A stretch of DNA of 64,000 nucleotides. Source: a bacterium (GTDB lineage: Bacteria; Oederibacteriota; CAKKQC01). The stretch is taken from assembly GCA_919901855.1 (NCBI GenBank), contig CAKKQC010000010.1, positions 158,865-222,864 on the forward strand, written 5' to 3'. A program made the position numbers and the translations under genes. Below, one piece after another: positions 49,435-57,830 of the stretch (position 1 is the stretch's first letter; each line of letters begins with the position of its first letter). The notes beneath the pieces are model-generated. The model was not told the origin of the DNA. It made no database searches and worked only from the letters and a program-made list of their open reading frames with translations.

Positions 49435-49854
49435 ATGGTCGCCCTGTCGGACGCCCCGATCGATGTCGCCGCCGTGCTGGGTTCCGTCCGGGACGACGCC
49501 TGCGGGGCGATCGCGAGCTTCACCGGGGTCGTGCGGGGCGACGAGGAGGCCGGCGACCGGGTCGCGGCCCTCGAGTACGAGGCCCATCCGGGGATGGCGG
49601 TGGCCGCCATGCGCAAGATCGGGGAAGAGGTGGCCGGCCCGGAGTCCATGCGCTGCGCGATTCACCACCGGACCGGCCGGGTGGCCGTGGGCGAGGTGTC
49701 CGTGGTGGTCGCCGTCGCGGCACCCCACCGGGCCGAGGCGCTCGAGGCGTGCCGGATCGCGGTCGACCGGCTGAAAGCGACGGTCCCGATCTGGAAGAAG
49801 GTGCTCTTCACGTCCGGGCGGACGGCCTGGGCGGAAGGGACTCCGCTGGCATGA
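49435..49854 (+). CDS. moaE: Molybdopterin synthase large subunit
   Basis: 139-residue catalytic partner of MoaD. Family stretches are ASFTGVVRGD, LEYEAHPGMA, IHHRTGRVAVGEVSVVVAV and the active-site VPIWKKVLFTSGRTAWAEG with its Lys pair. Supplies molybdopterin to enzymes such as the one at 1-1782. Directly coupled to moaD. Confidence 0.93.
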   Translation: MVALSDAPIDVAAVLGSVRDDACGAIASFTGVVRGDEEAGDRVAALEYEAHPGMAVAAMRKIGEEVAGPESMRCAIHHRTGRVAVGEVSVVVAVAAPHRAEALEACRIAVDRLKATVPIWKKVLFTSGRTAWAEGTPLA

Positions 49855-49915
49855 GCGCGACGCGATCCATCACGGCAGCCCCGTTCGGGGCGCGGCTGTA
49901 CAATAATCCGGAATC

Positions 49916-51580
49916 ATGATGAACGACACAACGGCCAGACCAACCCTCCGGGATCTGCTGAAGAGCGGTGAGTTTCTCTACGGCGCCGAGCTCGTAACGA
50001 CGCGGGGGGCGGTGCCGCCCGGGTCCAAGGACAAGCTCGTCGCGCTCGGCGAGGGGTTCGCCTCGAACCCCCGGATCTCGTGGATCTCGGTCACGGACAA
50101 TCCGGGGGGCAGTCCCATGACGCCCGCGGACGTCGTGGGCCGGTACTTCCAGGACCGCAAGGAAGTCGTCATCCACCTCACGTGCAAGGACATGAACCGC
50201 AACGGCGTCGAATCCGCGGCCTGGCGGTGCGCGTCGTCGGGGTTCACGAACTTCCTCGCGCTCTCGGGCGACTTCCCGTCCGGGGGCTACCGCGGGGCGG
50301 CGGCCGGCACGTTCGACCTGGACTCGGTCACGCTCATCTCCCTCCTGCGCGGGATGGGCGAGGGGCTCAAGGTGCCGGGGCGCAAGGGCGACATCGAGAC
50401 CCTGCCGCCCACCGGGTTCTTCACCGGATGCGCCGTGTCCCCGTTCAAGGCGCTGGAGTCCGAGCTGGTTCCCCAGTACCTGAAACTGCTGAGAAAGATC
50501 GCGGCGGGCGCGGAGTACGTGATTCCCCAGCTCGGCTACGACATGCGCAAGTTCCAGGAGATCATGCTCTTCCTCGCGATGAACAACGTGAAAGTGCCCG
50601 TGATCGGGAACGTGTACGTGCTGAACAAGACCGTGGCCGGCATGTTCAACCGGAACCTGTTCCCGGGATGCGTCGTCAGCGACGAGCTGCTGGCGCTGGC
50701 CGTCAAGTACGCGGCCGGCCCGGACAAGGGCAAGGCCTTCTTCACCGAGCTCGCCGCCAAGCAGATCGCGGTCTTCAAGGGGCTCGGGTTCGCCGGCGGG
50801 TACATCGCCGGGCTCGCGAAGCCGGAGCCGTTCGCCGAGATCGTGGCGCTCGCCGAGAGCTACGGGGCCGACGACTGGAAGGCGTTCGCCAAGGAGATCC
50901 AGTTCCCGAAGAAGAACGAGTTCTACCTGTTCGAGAAGGACCCGGCCACCGGGCTGGGTATCCCCGGCCGGCTGGACGCCGGGTACCTGGAACGGACGAA
51001 GCGGCGGGCCAGCGGTCCGAACGTGACCCTCGGGTACCGGGGCTCCAGGCTGACCCACAGCGTCCTGTTCACGCGGGAGAAGGGCCTGTTCGGGCCGATG
51101 CGGAGCCTGTTCGGGTTCCTCGACAAGCGGAAGGGGCTCATGAAGGGCGTGCACGGGATCGAGCATCTCGGCAAGTTCGTCATGTTCGGCTGCCAGGACT
51201 GCGGGGACTGCAGCCTGCCCGACATCGCCTACCTGTGCCCGATGTCCGCGTGCTCCAAGAACGAGCGCAACGGGCCGTGCGGCGGGTCGCACGACGGGAC
51301 CTGCGAGGTGGGGGAGAAGCAGTGCATCTGGGTGCGCGGGTACGAGCGGCTGCGCCGGTTCGGCGAGGTGGACCAGGTCCTGCGGGCCCCCATCGTCTTC
51401 TACAACCCCGCGCTGCTGGGGACGTCGTCGTGGGCCAACACGTATCTCGGCCGCGATCATTCGGCGCCTCCGGCTCCGCCAGCAGCCGAGACGGCGCCGA
51501 AGCCTGCATCGGGCTCAACGGCGGGACCGGTGGCGCCGATGCCACATCCCCCGATCGCGCCGGGGAGTGCCCCGAAGTGA
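49916..51580 (+). CDS. metF: Methylenetetrahydrofolate reductase fused to a MetV-type C-terminal Cys domain
   Basis: 554-residue protein reducing methylene-THF to methyl-THF. Residues ~1-310 are the MetF TIM barrel (EFLYGAELVTTRG, SVTDNPGGSP, HLTCKDMNRNG, LALSGDFP, PTGFFTGCAVSP). Residues ~400-490 are the MTHFR C-terminal (MetV) domain with many Cys: CQDCGDCSLPDIAYLCPMSAC and NGPCGGSHDGTCEVGEKQCIWV. In acetogens MetF and MetV are separate subunits of one complex; here they form one chain. The tail (~50 residues) is Pro/Ala-rich. ATG 49916 or 49919 are equivalent. Formate-THF ligase follows, so both belong to the folate C1 pathway, possibly the methyl branch of Wood-Ljungdahl. Confidence 0.88.
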   Translation: MMNDTTARPTLRDLLKSGEFLYGAELVTTRGAVPPGSKDKLVALGEGFASNPRISWISVTDNPGGSPMTPADVVGRYFQDRKEVVIHLTCKDMNRNGVESAAWRCASSGFTNFLALSGDFPSGGYRGAAAGTFDLDSVTLISLLRGMGEGLKVPGRKGDIETLPPTGFFTGCAVSPFKALESELVPQYLKLLRKIAAGAEYVIPQLGYDMRKFQEIMLFLAMNNVKVPVIGNVYVLNKTVAGMFNRNLFPGCVVSDELLALAVKYAAGPDKGKAFFTELAAKQIAVFKGLGFAGGYIAGLAKPEPFAEIVALAESYGADDWKAFAKEIQFPKKNEFYLFEKDPATGLGIPGRLDAGYLERTKRRASGPNVTLGYRGSRLTHSVLFTREKGLFGPMRSLFGFLDKRKGLMKGVHGIEHLGKFVMFGCQDCGDCSLPDIAYLCPMSACSKNERNGPCGGSHDGTCEVGEKQCIWVRGYERLRRFGEVDQVLRAPIVFYNPALLGTSSWANTYLGRDHSAPPAPPAAETAPKPASGSTAGPVAPMPHPPIAPGSAPK

Positions 51581-51631
51581 CGGACGTAATCATGGTTTCG
51601 AGCGGTTCGAACCGGTAACGAGGAGGATTTC

Positions 51632-53362
51632 ATGAGCAAGTACGCGACAGCGGGGAAGAAGATTCCGTCGGACATCGAGATCGCCCAGGCGGCGAAGCTG
51701 AAGCCGATCACGGAGATCGCGAGGAATCTCGGCGTCACGGAGGACGAGCTCGAACCGTACGGGAAGTACATGGCCAAGATCGACCTCTCGATCCTCGACC
51801 GGCTCAAGTCCCGTCCGAACGGCAAGTTCATCACCGTGACGGCCATCTCGCCGACCCCGCTCGGGGAGGGCAAGACGGTCTCCTCCTTCGGGATCGGCCA
51901 GGGCCTGGCCAAGATCGGGAAGAAGGTCGTGAACGCGACGCGGGAGCCGTCCAAGGGCCCTACGTTCGGGATCAAGGGCGGGGCCTGCGGCGGCGGCTAC
52001 TCCCAGATGCTCCCCATGGAGCAGATCAACCTCAACTTCACCGGGGACATCCATGCGGTCGAGACCGCGCACAACCTGTTCAACGCGGCCATGGACGCGA
52101 GCATCTGCCACGGGAACCCCCACCGCCTCGATCCGGTGAACATCAACCTGCGCCGGTGCATGGACCTCAACGACCGGGCCCTCCGGAACGTCGTGGTCGC
52201 GCTCGGCGGGAAGCTCAACGGGTACCCGCGCGAGACCGGTTTCGACATCACCGTGGCCTCCGAGACGTCGGCCGTCCTCGCGCTGGCCAACGACCTGCAG
52301 GATCTCAGAAAGCGGCTGGGGCGCATGATCTGCGGGTTCACGTACGACAGCAAGCCCGTCACGGCCGAGGACCTCAAGGTGGCCGGCGCGATGGCGGTCC
52401 TGCTCAAGGACGCGATCAAGCCCAACCTGATCCAGTCCACGGAGAACCACCCCGTGATCTGCCACGGGTTCCCGTTCGCGAACGTCGCGCACGGCAACAA
52501 CTCCGTGCTGGCCGACCGGATCGCGCTCAAGCTCGCGGACTACGTCGTGACCGAGAGCGGGTTCGGGGCGGACTGCGGGGCCGAGAAACTCTTCGACATC
52601 GTGTGCCGGCAGAGCGGGCTCGTCGTGGACTGCGCCGTGATCACGCTTTCCATCCGGGCGCTCAAGATGCACGGCGGGGCCTACGTGTTCCGGCCGGGCC
52701 AGAAGTACGACAAGGCGAACGCCGAGAAGATGAACCTGCCGGCGCTCGAGAAGGGGTGCGAGAACCTGCGCGTGCACATCGAGAACGTGCGCCAGTTCGG
52801 CATCCCCGTGGTCGTCACGATCAACCTCTTCAGCGCCGACCACGACGAGGAGATCGACTTCGTCCGCAAGTACGCGCTCGACCACGGGGCCGCGTTCGCG
52901 GTGCCCCTCGAGGCCTGGGCGCGGGGCGGGGACGGCTGCACGGAGGCCGCGGAGGCCATCGTCAAGGCCTGTGCGATGCCGAACACGTTCCACACGCTCT
53001 ATCCCGACGACATGACGATCAAGCAGAAGATCGAGACCATCGCCGCCAAGATCTACCGGGCGGAGGGCGTGGACTATTCGCCCCTCGCGGAGAAGAAGAT
53101 CAAGCTCTTCGAGGAGCTGGGGATGGGGAAGCTGTGCATCAACGTGGCCAAGACCCAGTACTCGCTCACGCACGACCCGAGCCTGCTCGGGGCGCCCCCG
53201 GCGCACTACCGCATTCCCGTGCGCGACGTCCGGTGCTCGGCCGGCGCGGGCTTCCTCTATCCCCTCCTGGGGGAGATGAACACGATGCCCGGGCTGCCCG
53301 CCAAGGCGGCCTACATGGACGTGGACATCGACGCGAACGGGAAGACCGTCGGGCTGTTCTAG
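51632..53362 (+). CDS. fhs: Formate-tetrahydrofolate ligase
   Basis: 576-residue ATP-dependent enzyme making 10-formyl-THF. ATG 51632 follows GAGGA. The P-loop is TPLGEGKTVSSFG; other family stretches are TREPSKGPTFGIKGGACGGG, NLNFTGDIHA, CHGFPFANVAHGNNS and TESGFGADCGAEKLFDIVCR. Length is slightly above the usual ~557. The last 76 bp are present a second time 1301 bp downstream, beyond an inserted ATPase gene, and the natural terminator stands after that second copy. Confidence 0.95.
   Translation: MSKYATAGKKIPSDIEIAQAAKLKPITEIARNLGVTEDELEPYGKYMAKIDLSILDRLKSRPNGKFITVTAISPTPLGEGKTVSSFGIGQGLAKIGKKVVNATREPSKGPTFGIKGGACGGGYSQMLPMEQINLNFTGDIHAVETAHNLFNAAMDASICHGNPHRLDPVNINLRRCMDLNDRALRNVVVALGGKLNGYPRETGFDITVASETSAVLALANDLQDLRKRLGRMICGFTYDSKPVTAEDLKVAGAMAVLLKDAIKPNLIQSTENHPVICHGFPFANVAHGNNSVLADRIALKLADYVVTESGFGADCGAEKLFDIVCRQSGLVVDCAVITLSIRALKMHGGAYVFRPGQKYDKANAEKMNLPALEKGCENLRVHIENVRQFGIPVVVTINLFSADHDEEIDFVRKYALDHGAAFAVPLEAWARGGDGCTEAAEAIVKACAMPNTFHTLYPDDMTIKQKIETIAAKIYRAEGVDYSPLAEKKIKLFEELGMGKLCINVAKTQYSLTHDPSLLGAPPAHYRIPVRDVRCSAGAGFLYPLLGEMNTMPGLPAKAAYMDVDIDANGKTVGLF
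53287..53362 (+). repeat. Direct repeat, left copy (3' end of formate-THF ligase)
   Basis: The last 76 bp of the ligase gene including its TAG stop. From base 53294 to the stop it is identical to 54595-54663 (69 of 69), with one mismatch in the seven bases before. This copy completes the functional gene. Confidence 0.95.
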
Positions 53363-53364
53363 CA

Positions 53365-53380
53365 GGGGACGTACGTCCCC
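53365..53380. repeat. Perfect 16-bp palindrome at the left junction
   Basis: GGGGACGTACGTCCCC starts 3 bp after the fhs stop and ends 3 bp before the ATPase gene's end. Its GGGGAC end is shared with the REP-like hairpin at 55321-55382. It may also terminate transcription from either side. Confidence 0.6.
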
Positions 53381-53382
53381 GC

Positions 53383-54519
53383 TCACCCCATGAGGGAGGG
53401 GACCGCGGAGGCCGGCAGCACGGCGATCGTGTTCGTTCCGAATCGCACCTTCGTCGGCCGGCGGACATCCTGGGCGACAACCGCCAGAACGGATCCCGGG
53501 TAGGCGCGGGCGAAGGACAGCATGCCGCCGGGGTTGAACTCGTGAGCCGACCATTTGCATTCGATGGCGATGGGCGGCCTGCCGTGACGCGGAACCACGA
53601 AATCGACTTCGTTTCCGTGCTTGTCGCGCCAATACGATACTTGGCGACTCTGGATGACGGCATGGATTTCGTTCAGCACCATGTGTTCCCACAGGATGCC
53701 CCGGTTCGCCGGCGTCACATGGCTCCATCCGTTGAAGTAGCTGACGAAGCCGGTGTCGAAGGAATACACCCTGGGGGCGGCGACGATTTCGATGGCCCGG
53801 CGCGAGTTGAACGGCCGCAGGACGTGCGCAACGTGCATGCCTTCGAGGATGGCGAGGTAATTCGTAATGGTCATGCGGTTCACCTCGCAGGGCCGTGAGA
53901 ACGTGGTCGCCTCGAAGATGGAGCCGCTCTGGTGCATGAGGAGCTCGACGAACTTCGCGAAGGGGCTCTTCTGCTGTATGCGGAACAGCTCTTCGACATC
54001 CCTCGCCCAGTAATCGTCCATCCACTCCCTGAAGAAGTCCTCGCGCAGCCTTGTTTGCAGGAAGAGCGGAGGAAGTCCTCCGAAGATCAGGCGATGCGAC
54101 AAAGTCCGGTGTCCGAAATCTCGCATATCCCGAAGGGTGATGGGGGTAAGCCGGATCGAGATCTTCCGTCCGGTGAGGGTGTCGCGGAACTTCCGGGAGG
54201 CTCCCAGTGTCGAGGAGCCTGTCGCAAGGATCTTGATCGCGGGATAGTGGTCTGCCGCGATCTTCAGCAGTTGAGACGGATTAGCGAGCTTCTGGATCTC
54301 GTCCAGCACGATGCGTGCCCGGCCGATGCCCGCGAGGAACCGCGTTGGGTCTTCCAGTCTCGACCGGATCTCCGGTAGCTCGCAGTCGTAGTAGCGGATG
54401 CCGGGGACGCTTCTCGACAGGTACGTCTTGCCGGCCCGACGGACTCCCGAGAGCCAGATCACCGTCCTGTCGCGCCACGCGGCCTCGATGAGGCTCAGCC
54501 AGTACCTGCGGATCGCCAT
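53383..54519 (-). CDS. AAA ATPase with C-terminal DUF4143 domain
   Basis: 378-residue protein of the AAA_14/DUF4143 class. The Walker A is GVRRAGKT (residues ~25-32) and the Walker B RIVLDEIQKL (~residues 86-95). The N-terminal ATPase half is followed by a winged-helix part (ITNYLAILEGMHVAHVLRPF) and a C-terminal nuclease-like fold (GNEVDFVVPRHGRPPIAIECKW, with Asp and Glu-X-Lys in PD-(D/E)XK order). The track-length start is TTG 54546; I chose ATG 54519, which lies about 7 bp after a TACAAT -10, so the mRNA may be leaderless. Codon use is less GC-rich than its neighbours. Such genes are widespread, patchily distributed and of unclear function. Confidence 0.85.
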   Translation of the reverse strand: MAIRRYWLSLIEAAWRDRTVIWLSGVRRAGKTYLSRSVPGIRYYDCELPEIRSRLEDPTRFLAGIGRARIVLDEIQKLANPSQLLKIAADHYPAIKILATGSSTLGASRKFRDTLTGRKISIRLTPITLRDMRDFGHRTLSHRLIFGGLPPLFLQTRLREDFFREWMDDYWARDVEELFRIQQKSPFAKFVELLMHQSGSIFEATTFSRPCEVNRMTITNYLAILEGMHVAHVLRPFNSRRAIEIVAAPRVYSFDTGFVSYFNGWSHVTPANRGILWEHMVLNEIHAVIQSRQVSYWRDKHGNEVDFVVPRHGRPPIAIECKWSAHEFNPGGMLSFARAYPGSVLAVVAQDVRRPTKVRFGTNTIAVLPASAVPSLMG

Positions 54520-54525
54520 GGACGT

Positions 54526-54571
54526 ATTGTAGCAGAGATGTACCAAACGCTAAAGTGTTAGCGTTTCGTAC
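54526..54571 (-). promoter_or_regulatory. Palindromic promoter/operator of the ATPase gene
   Basis: An inverted repeat with 14-bp arms (54540-54553 and 54558-54571, one mismatch, core AAACGCTAA/TTAGCGTTT) sits just upstream of a minus-strand TACAAT at 54526-54531. The arm would cover the -35 region, fitting autoregulation. Confidence 0.5.
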
Positions 54572-54587
54572 ACCCATGGCGCACCGC

Positions 54588-54663
54588 GCCCGGCCTGCCC
54601 GCCAAGGCGGCCTACATGGACGTGGACATCGACGCGAACGGGAAGACCGTCGGGCTGTTCTAG
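54588..54663 (+). repeat. Direct repeat, right copy (displaced fhs 3' end)
   Basis: Second copy of the final 76 bp of fhs, offset 1301 bp, still reading PGLPAKAAYMDVDIDANGKT to the same stop. It is followed by the hairpin terminator expected after fhs, so this is the original chromosomal end or a descendant of it. Confidence 0.95.
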
Positions 54664-54686
54664 AACAACAAGGTCCGCAGCGAAAC

Positions 54687-54722
54687 GGGGGGAGCGGCCA
54701 TCCGCTCCCCCCGTCGTTTTAT
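54687..54722 (+). terminator. Rho-independent terminator, originally of fhs
   Basis: Perfect 11-bp stem GGGGGGAGCGG (54687-54697), loop CCAT, CCGCTCCCCCC (54702-54712), then GTCGTTTTAT. It now lies 1.3 kb after the functional fhs stop. Confidence 0.85.
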
Positions 54723-54747
54723 AGGTATATCCCTTCTGGTAATACCC

Positions 54748-54776
54748 TTGACCACACTTGCCGAGGTCAATACTCT
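54748..54776 (+). promoter_or_regulatory. Predicted promoter of the DUF488 gene
   Basis: TTGACC (54748-54753), 17 bp, TACTCT (54771-54776), with GGTCAA directly before the -10, so TTGACC and GGTCAA form a perfect 6-bp dyad. The start codon follows after 6 bp, so the leader is very short or absent. Confidence 0.5.
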
Positions 54777-54782
54777 GGTTGT

Positions 54783-55298
54783 ATGACTCGGTTGAAGTCT
54801 TCTGGCTCTCGATGCGCAGGACGCGGAAACGGGCACGCAGCGCCTTCGGAAGGTAATGCTACCGTCGTCTACACCATCGGATACGAGGGTCGCGGCATCC
54901 GCGATTTCATCGAACAGTTGAAGGCCAAAGACGTCGAAGTACTTCTCGACGTCCGCGACAATCCGAATAGCCGGAACCGGGATTTCTGCAAGTCCCGGCT
55001 GGAACGGACCCTTGGCCGGCAGGGGATACGGTATGAGCATAAGAAGGGCCTGGGGAATCCGAAGCCGATCAGGGACGCCTACAAACTCACAGGCAACAAG
55101 GAGAGGTTCGTCCGTGCCTTCAGCGCGTTCCTGAGCACGCGTAAAGACGATCTCAACGATCTCCATGTGGATGTCATCACTTCAGTGTGCTGCGTCATGT
55201 GCGTGGAGCGGGATCCGGAGACGTGCCACAGGTCGCTGGTGGGCGAGCGCCTGCGGAGTCTTAACGGCCATGCCGTCGCCGTGGTTCATATAGAGTAA
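54783..55298 (+). CDS. DUF488 family protein
   Basis: 171-residue protein. The core is YTIGYEGRGIRDFIEQLKAK, LLDVRDNPNSR and the C-terminal Cys motif CCVMCVERDPETCHRSLV, the hallmark of DUF488. The first ~30 residues (rich in Ser, Arg, Gly) are not conserved-looking; the true start may be nearer to the VVYTIGYEG block. DUF488 proteins are often found near restriction-modification and DNA-repair genes, as here, but their activity is not settled. Confidence 0.82.
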   Translation: MTRLKSSGSRCAGRGNGHAAPSEGNATVVYTIGYEGRGIRDFIEQLKAKDVEVLLDVRDNPNSRNRDFCKSRLERTLGRQGIRYEHKKGLGNPKPIRDAYKLTGNKERFVRAFSAFLSTRKDDLNDLHVDVITSVCCVMCVERDPETCHRSLVGERLRSLNGHAVAVVHIE

Positions 55299-55320
55299 CT
55301 GCGGTGCAGTTGAGGACGCC

Positions 55321-55382
55321 GGGGACGGTCTTTGCATCATCATTGGATCCTCCTCGAATTCAATGATCCAAAGACTGTCCCC
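55321..55382. repeat. REP-like imperfect hairpin A
   Basis: Imperfect inverted repeat with ~24-bp arms: GGGGACGGTCTTTG on the left pairs with CAAAGACTGTCCCC on the right, apart from a G.T and a mismatch. Related to hairpin B at 63097-63161: both contain GGGACAnTCTnTnGATCAT when read on the minus strand of the right arm. Such forms are typical of REP elements mobilised by REP-associated tyrosine transposases; none is in the window. Confidence 0.7.
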
Positions 55383-55526
55383 GCTCCCTGGCCCGATAAC
55401 GATCCGCTGTACGTTCGGCCGAATAGAACAGCGCAGAAAGGGTTCGGCAACAGAGACCAGGGGGTATCATGTAGAGACAATCGGCACCCAGTGCCGGAGC
55501 CACTCGAAAGGGGTGTCCTCGCAGAG

Positions 55527-57830
55527 ATGGACCAAGCCACGCAGAACCGCATCGTTTCGTTTGTATGGGGCATCGCTGATGATGTCCTGCGGGACCTCTT
55601 CAAGCGCGGCAAGTACCCCGACGTCATCCTGCCAATGTGCGTGTTGCGGCGCTTCGACGCGGTCCTGGAGCGGACCAAGGACGCCGTCCTCAAGGCCAAG
55701 GCCATGCTGGACAAGGCGAAGATCACGGAGCAACACGCGGCCCTTTGCGATGCCGCCAAGCAGTCTTTCTACAACACGTCGAAGTTCACCTTGCGGGACC
55801 TCAGGTCTCGCGGAAGCCAACAGCAACTCCGGGCGGACTTCGAGGATTACCTGAACGGCTTCTCGCCCAACGTCCAGGACATCCTGGAGAACTTCAAGTT
55901 CAGGAATCAGCTTCAGACGCTCTCCAAGGCCGATGCCCTCGGCACCCTGATCAACAAGTTCATGGACCCTGAGATTGACCTGAGTCCGACGGCCATCGAC
56001 AACCACGCGATGGGCACAATCTTCGAGGAACTGGTCAGGCGCTTCAACGAGGAGAATAACGAGGAAGCCGGCGAGCACTGGACGCCCCGCGACGCCGTGC
56101 GCCTGATGGCGAACCTGGTCTTCATGCCCGTTGCCGGCCAGTTCAAGTCCGGTTCCTACCTGCTCTACGACTGCGCATGCGGAACGGGCGGCATGCTCAC
56201 AGTCGCTGAGGAGACTCTCCAGGAGATCGCCACCAAGCGGAAGCTCAAGATCAGGACCCATCTCTACGGGCAGGAGATCAACCCCGAAACATACGCCGTC
56301 TGCAAGGCGGACATGTTGCTCAAGGGGGAGGGCGACAACGCGAACCATATCGTCGGGGGAGCCGAATGGTCCACGCTCTCGCACGACGCGTATCCGGCCC
56401 GGGAGTTCGACTTCATGCTGTCGAATCCCCCCTACGGTAAGAGCTGGAAGAAGGACCTGGAGACCATGGGCGGGAAGGATGACATGCGCGACCCTCGCTT
56501 CACGGTCATGCACAAGGACAAGGAACTGTCGCTGGTAACCCGCACCAGCGACGGACAGATGCTCTTCCTCGCCAACATGGCCGCGAAGATGAACAGCAAA
56601 TCGGCGCTGGGCAGCCGAATCGCCGAGGTTCACAATGGTTCATCGCTCTTCACCGGTGATGCCGGCCAGGGTGAGAGCAACATTCGACGGTGGCTGATCG
56701 AGAACGACTGGCTCGAGGCCATCGTTGCACTGCCGCTCAACCTCTTCTACAACACCGGCATCGCCACCTACGTCTGGGTGCTGTCCAACAGGAAGCCCGC
56801 GCACCGCAAGGGCCGTGTTCAGCTCATCGACGCGAGCCAGTGGTTCAAGCCACTGCGCAAGAACCTCGGCAAAAAGAACTGCGAGCTCTCGCCTGAGGAC
56901 ATTGAGCGCATCAGCCGCACCTTCCTCGAGTTCAAGGAGACCCCGGAGTCCAAGATTTTCCCCAACGCCGCCTTTGGCTACTGGAAGGTCGCGGTCGAGC
57001 GACCGCTCCGTCTGCACAGCCAGCTTACGCTCAAGGTCATCGAGACGCTACGCTTCAACTCGGGCGACGAGGACATTCGCGCCTCGCTCTACGAGGAGTT
57101 TGGCGACAACCTCCTCACCAAGTTCGCCAAGATATCATCCAAGCTGGAGAAGCTTCTGGCTGTCTGGGGCAATGACGAGGACGAAGGTGACGACGAGGAA
57201 GGCGGTGGTACGAAGAAGGGCCTGTCCGAAAAGAAGCGCAAGAAGCTCCTGGATCCCAAGACCTGGGAGCGGGACGGGCGCCTGGTTGAAGTGGCCACGA
57301 AGCTGCGGGCGGCGCTGGGCGACACGCTCTTCGAGGACCACAACCTCTTCCGCGACCGCGTGGACGGCGCGCTCGAGAAGGCCGACATCAGGCTCGCGGC
57401 CGCCGACTTGAAGCAGATCCTCAGGGCCGTGAGCTGGCGCGTCGAGACCGCTGCGCCAGTCATCGCCACGGTGTACAAGCCCGGCAAGGCGAAAGCCGAC
57501 CCGCTTCGCGGCCTCTTCGAGGCGACCGTGGACGGCAAGCCCGCGGTCGTCGAGTACGAGCCCGACTCCGACCTGCGCGACACAGAGCAGGTGCCCCTCC
57601 TCGAGGACGGGGGCATCGAGGCCTTCATCCGCCGCGAGGTGCTGCCCTACACGCCCGATGCGTGGATCAAGGAAGACGCTACCAGGATCGGCTACGAGGT
57701 GAGCTTCACGCGGCACTTCTACAAGCCTCAGCCGCTGCGCACGCTGGAGGAGATCAGCGCCGACATCCTCGTCATCGAGAAGGAAGCCGAGGGTCTGCTG
57801 GATGGCCTGCTGAAGGCTGGTGGCAAGTGA
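55527..57830 (+). CDS. hsdM: Type I restriction-modification system, DNA methyltransferase subunit
   Basis: 767-residue N6-adenine methyltransferase. ATG 55527 gives the usual N-terminal HsdM helical domain (NRIVSFVWGIADDVLRDLF, YPDVILPMCVLRRFD). The SAM motif is DCACGTGGML near residue 214 and the catalytic motif SNPPYGKSW near residue 298. A C-terminal extension of about 200 residues, including an acidic stretch (NDEDEGDDEEGGG), makes it longer than the ~530-residue classical HsdM and is common in one HsdM subclass. The open frame upstream to 55332 runs through hairpin A and is not coding. Confidence 0.93.
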   Translation: MDQATQNRIVSFVWGIADDVLRDLFKRGKYPDVILPMCVLRRFDAVLERTKDAVLKAKAMLDKAKITEQHAALCDAAKQSFYNTSKFTLRDLRSRGSQQQLRADFEDYLNGFSPNVQDILENFKFRNQLQTLSKADALGTLINKFMDPEIDLSPTAIDNHAMGTIFEELVRRFNEENNEEAGEHWTPRDAVRLMANLVFMPVAGQFKSGSYLLYDCACGTGGMLTVAEETLQEIATKRKLKIRTHLYGQEINPETYAVCKADMLLKGEGDNANHIVGGAEWSTLSHDAYPAREFDFMLSNPPYGKSWKKDLETMGGKDDMRDPRFTVMHKDKELSLVTRTSDGQMLFLANMAAKMNSKSALGSRIAEVHNGSSLFTGDAGQGESNIRRWLIENDWLEAIVALPLNLFYNTGIATYVWVLSNRKPAHRKGRVQLIDASQWFKPLRKNLGKKNCELSPEDIERISRTFLEFKETPESKIFPNAAFGYWKVAVERPLRLHSQLTLKVIETLRFNSGDEDIRASLYEEFGDNLLTKFAKISSKLEKLLAVWGNDEDEGDDEEGGGTKKGLSEKKRKKLLDPKTWERDGRLVEVATKLRAALGDTLFEDHNLFRDRVDGALEKADIRLAAADLKQILRAVSWRVETAAPVIATVYKPGKAKADPLRGLFEATVDGKPAVVEYEPDSDLRDTEQVPLLEDGGIEAFIRREVLPYTPDAWIKEDATRIGYEVSFTRHFYKPQPLRTLEEISADILVIEKEAEGLLDGLLKAGGK

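Larger units (their letters stand above)
53363..54587. mobile_element. Inserted segment carrying a DUF4143 ATPase gene at the 3' end of fhs
   Basis: The segment between the two direct repeats. It begins right after the fhs stop with a perfect 16-bp palindrome and holds one minus-strand gene plus its palindromic promoter. No transposase or integrase is visible, so the mechanism is unknown; the arrangement (gene end restored, old end displaced) resembles integration into a gene 3' end. Confidence 0.55.

Noticed and set aside
51577-51588. TGACGGACGTAA before fhs as another Crp/Fnr site
   Set aside because: One half-site has a mismatch and it overlaps the metF stop; not listed with the other operators.
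55332-55526. N-terminal extension of hsdM from TTG 55332
   Set aside because: The extension translates hairpin A and does not look like HsdM; ATG 55527 begins the conserved helical domain.
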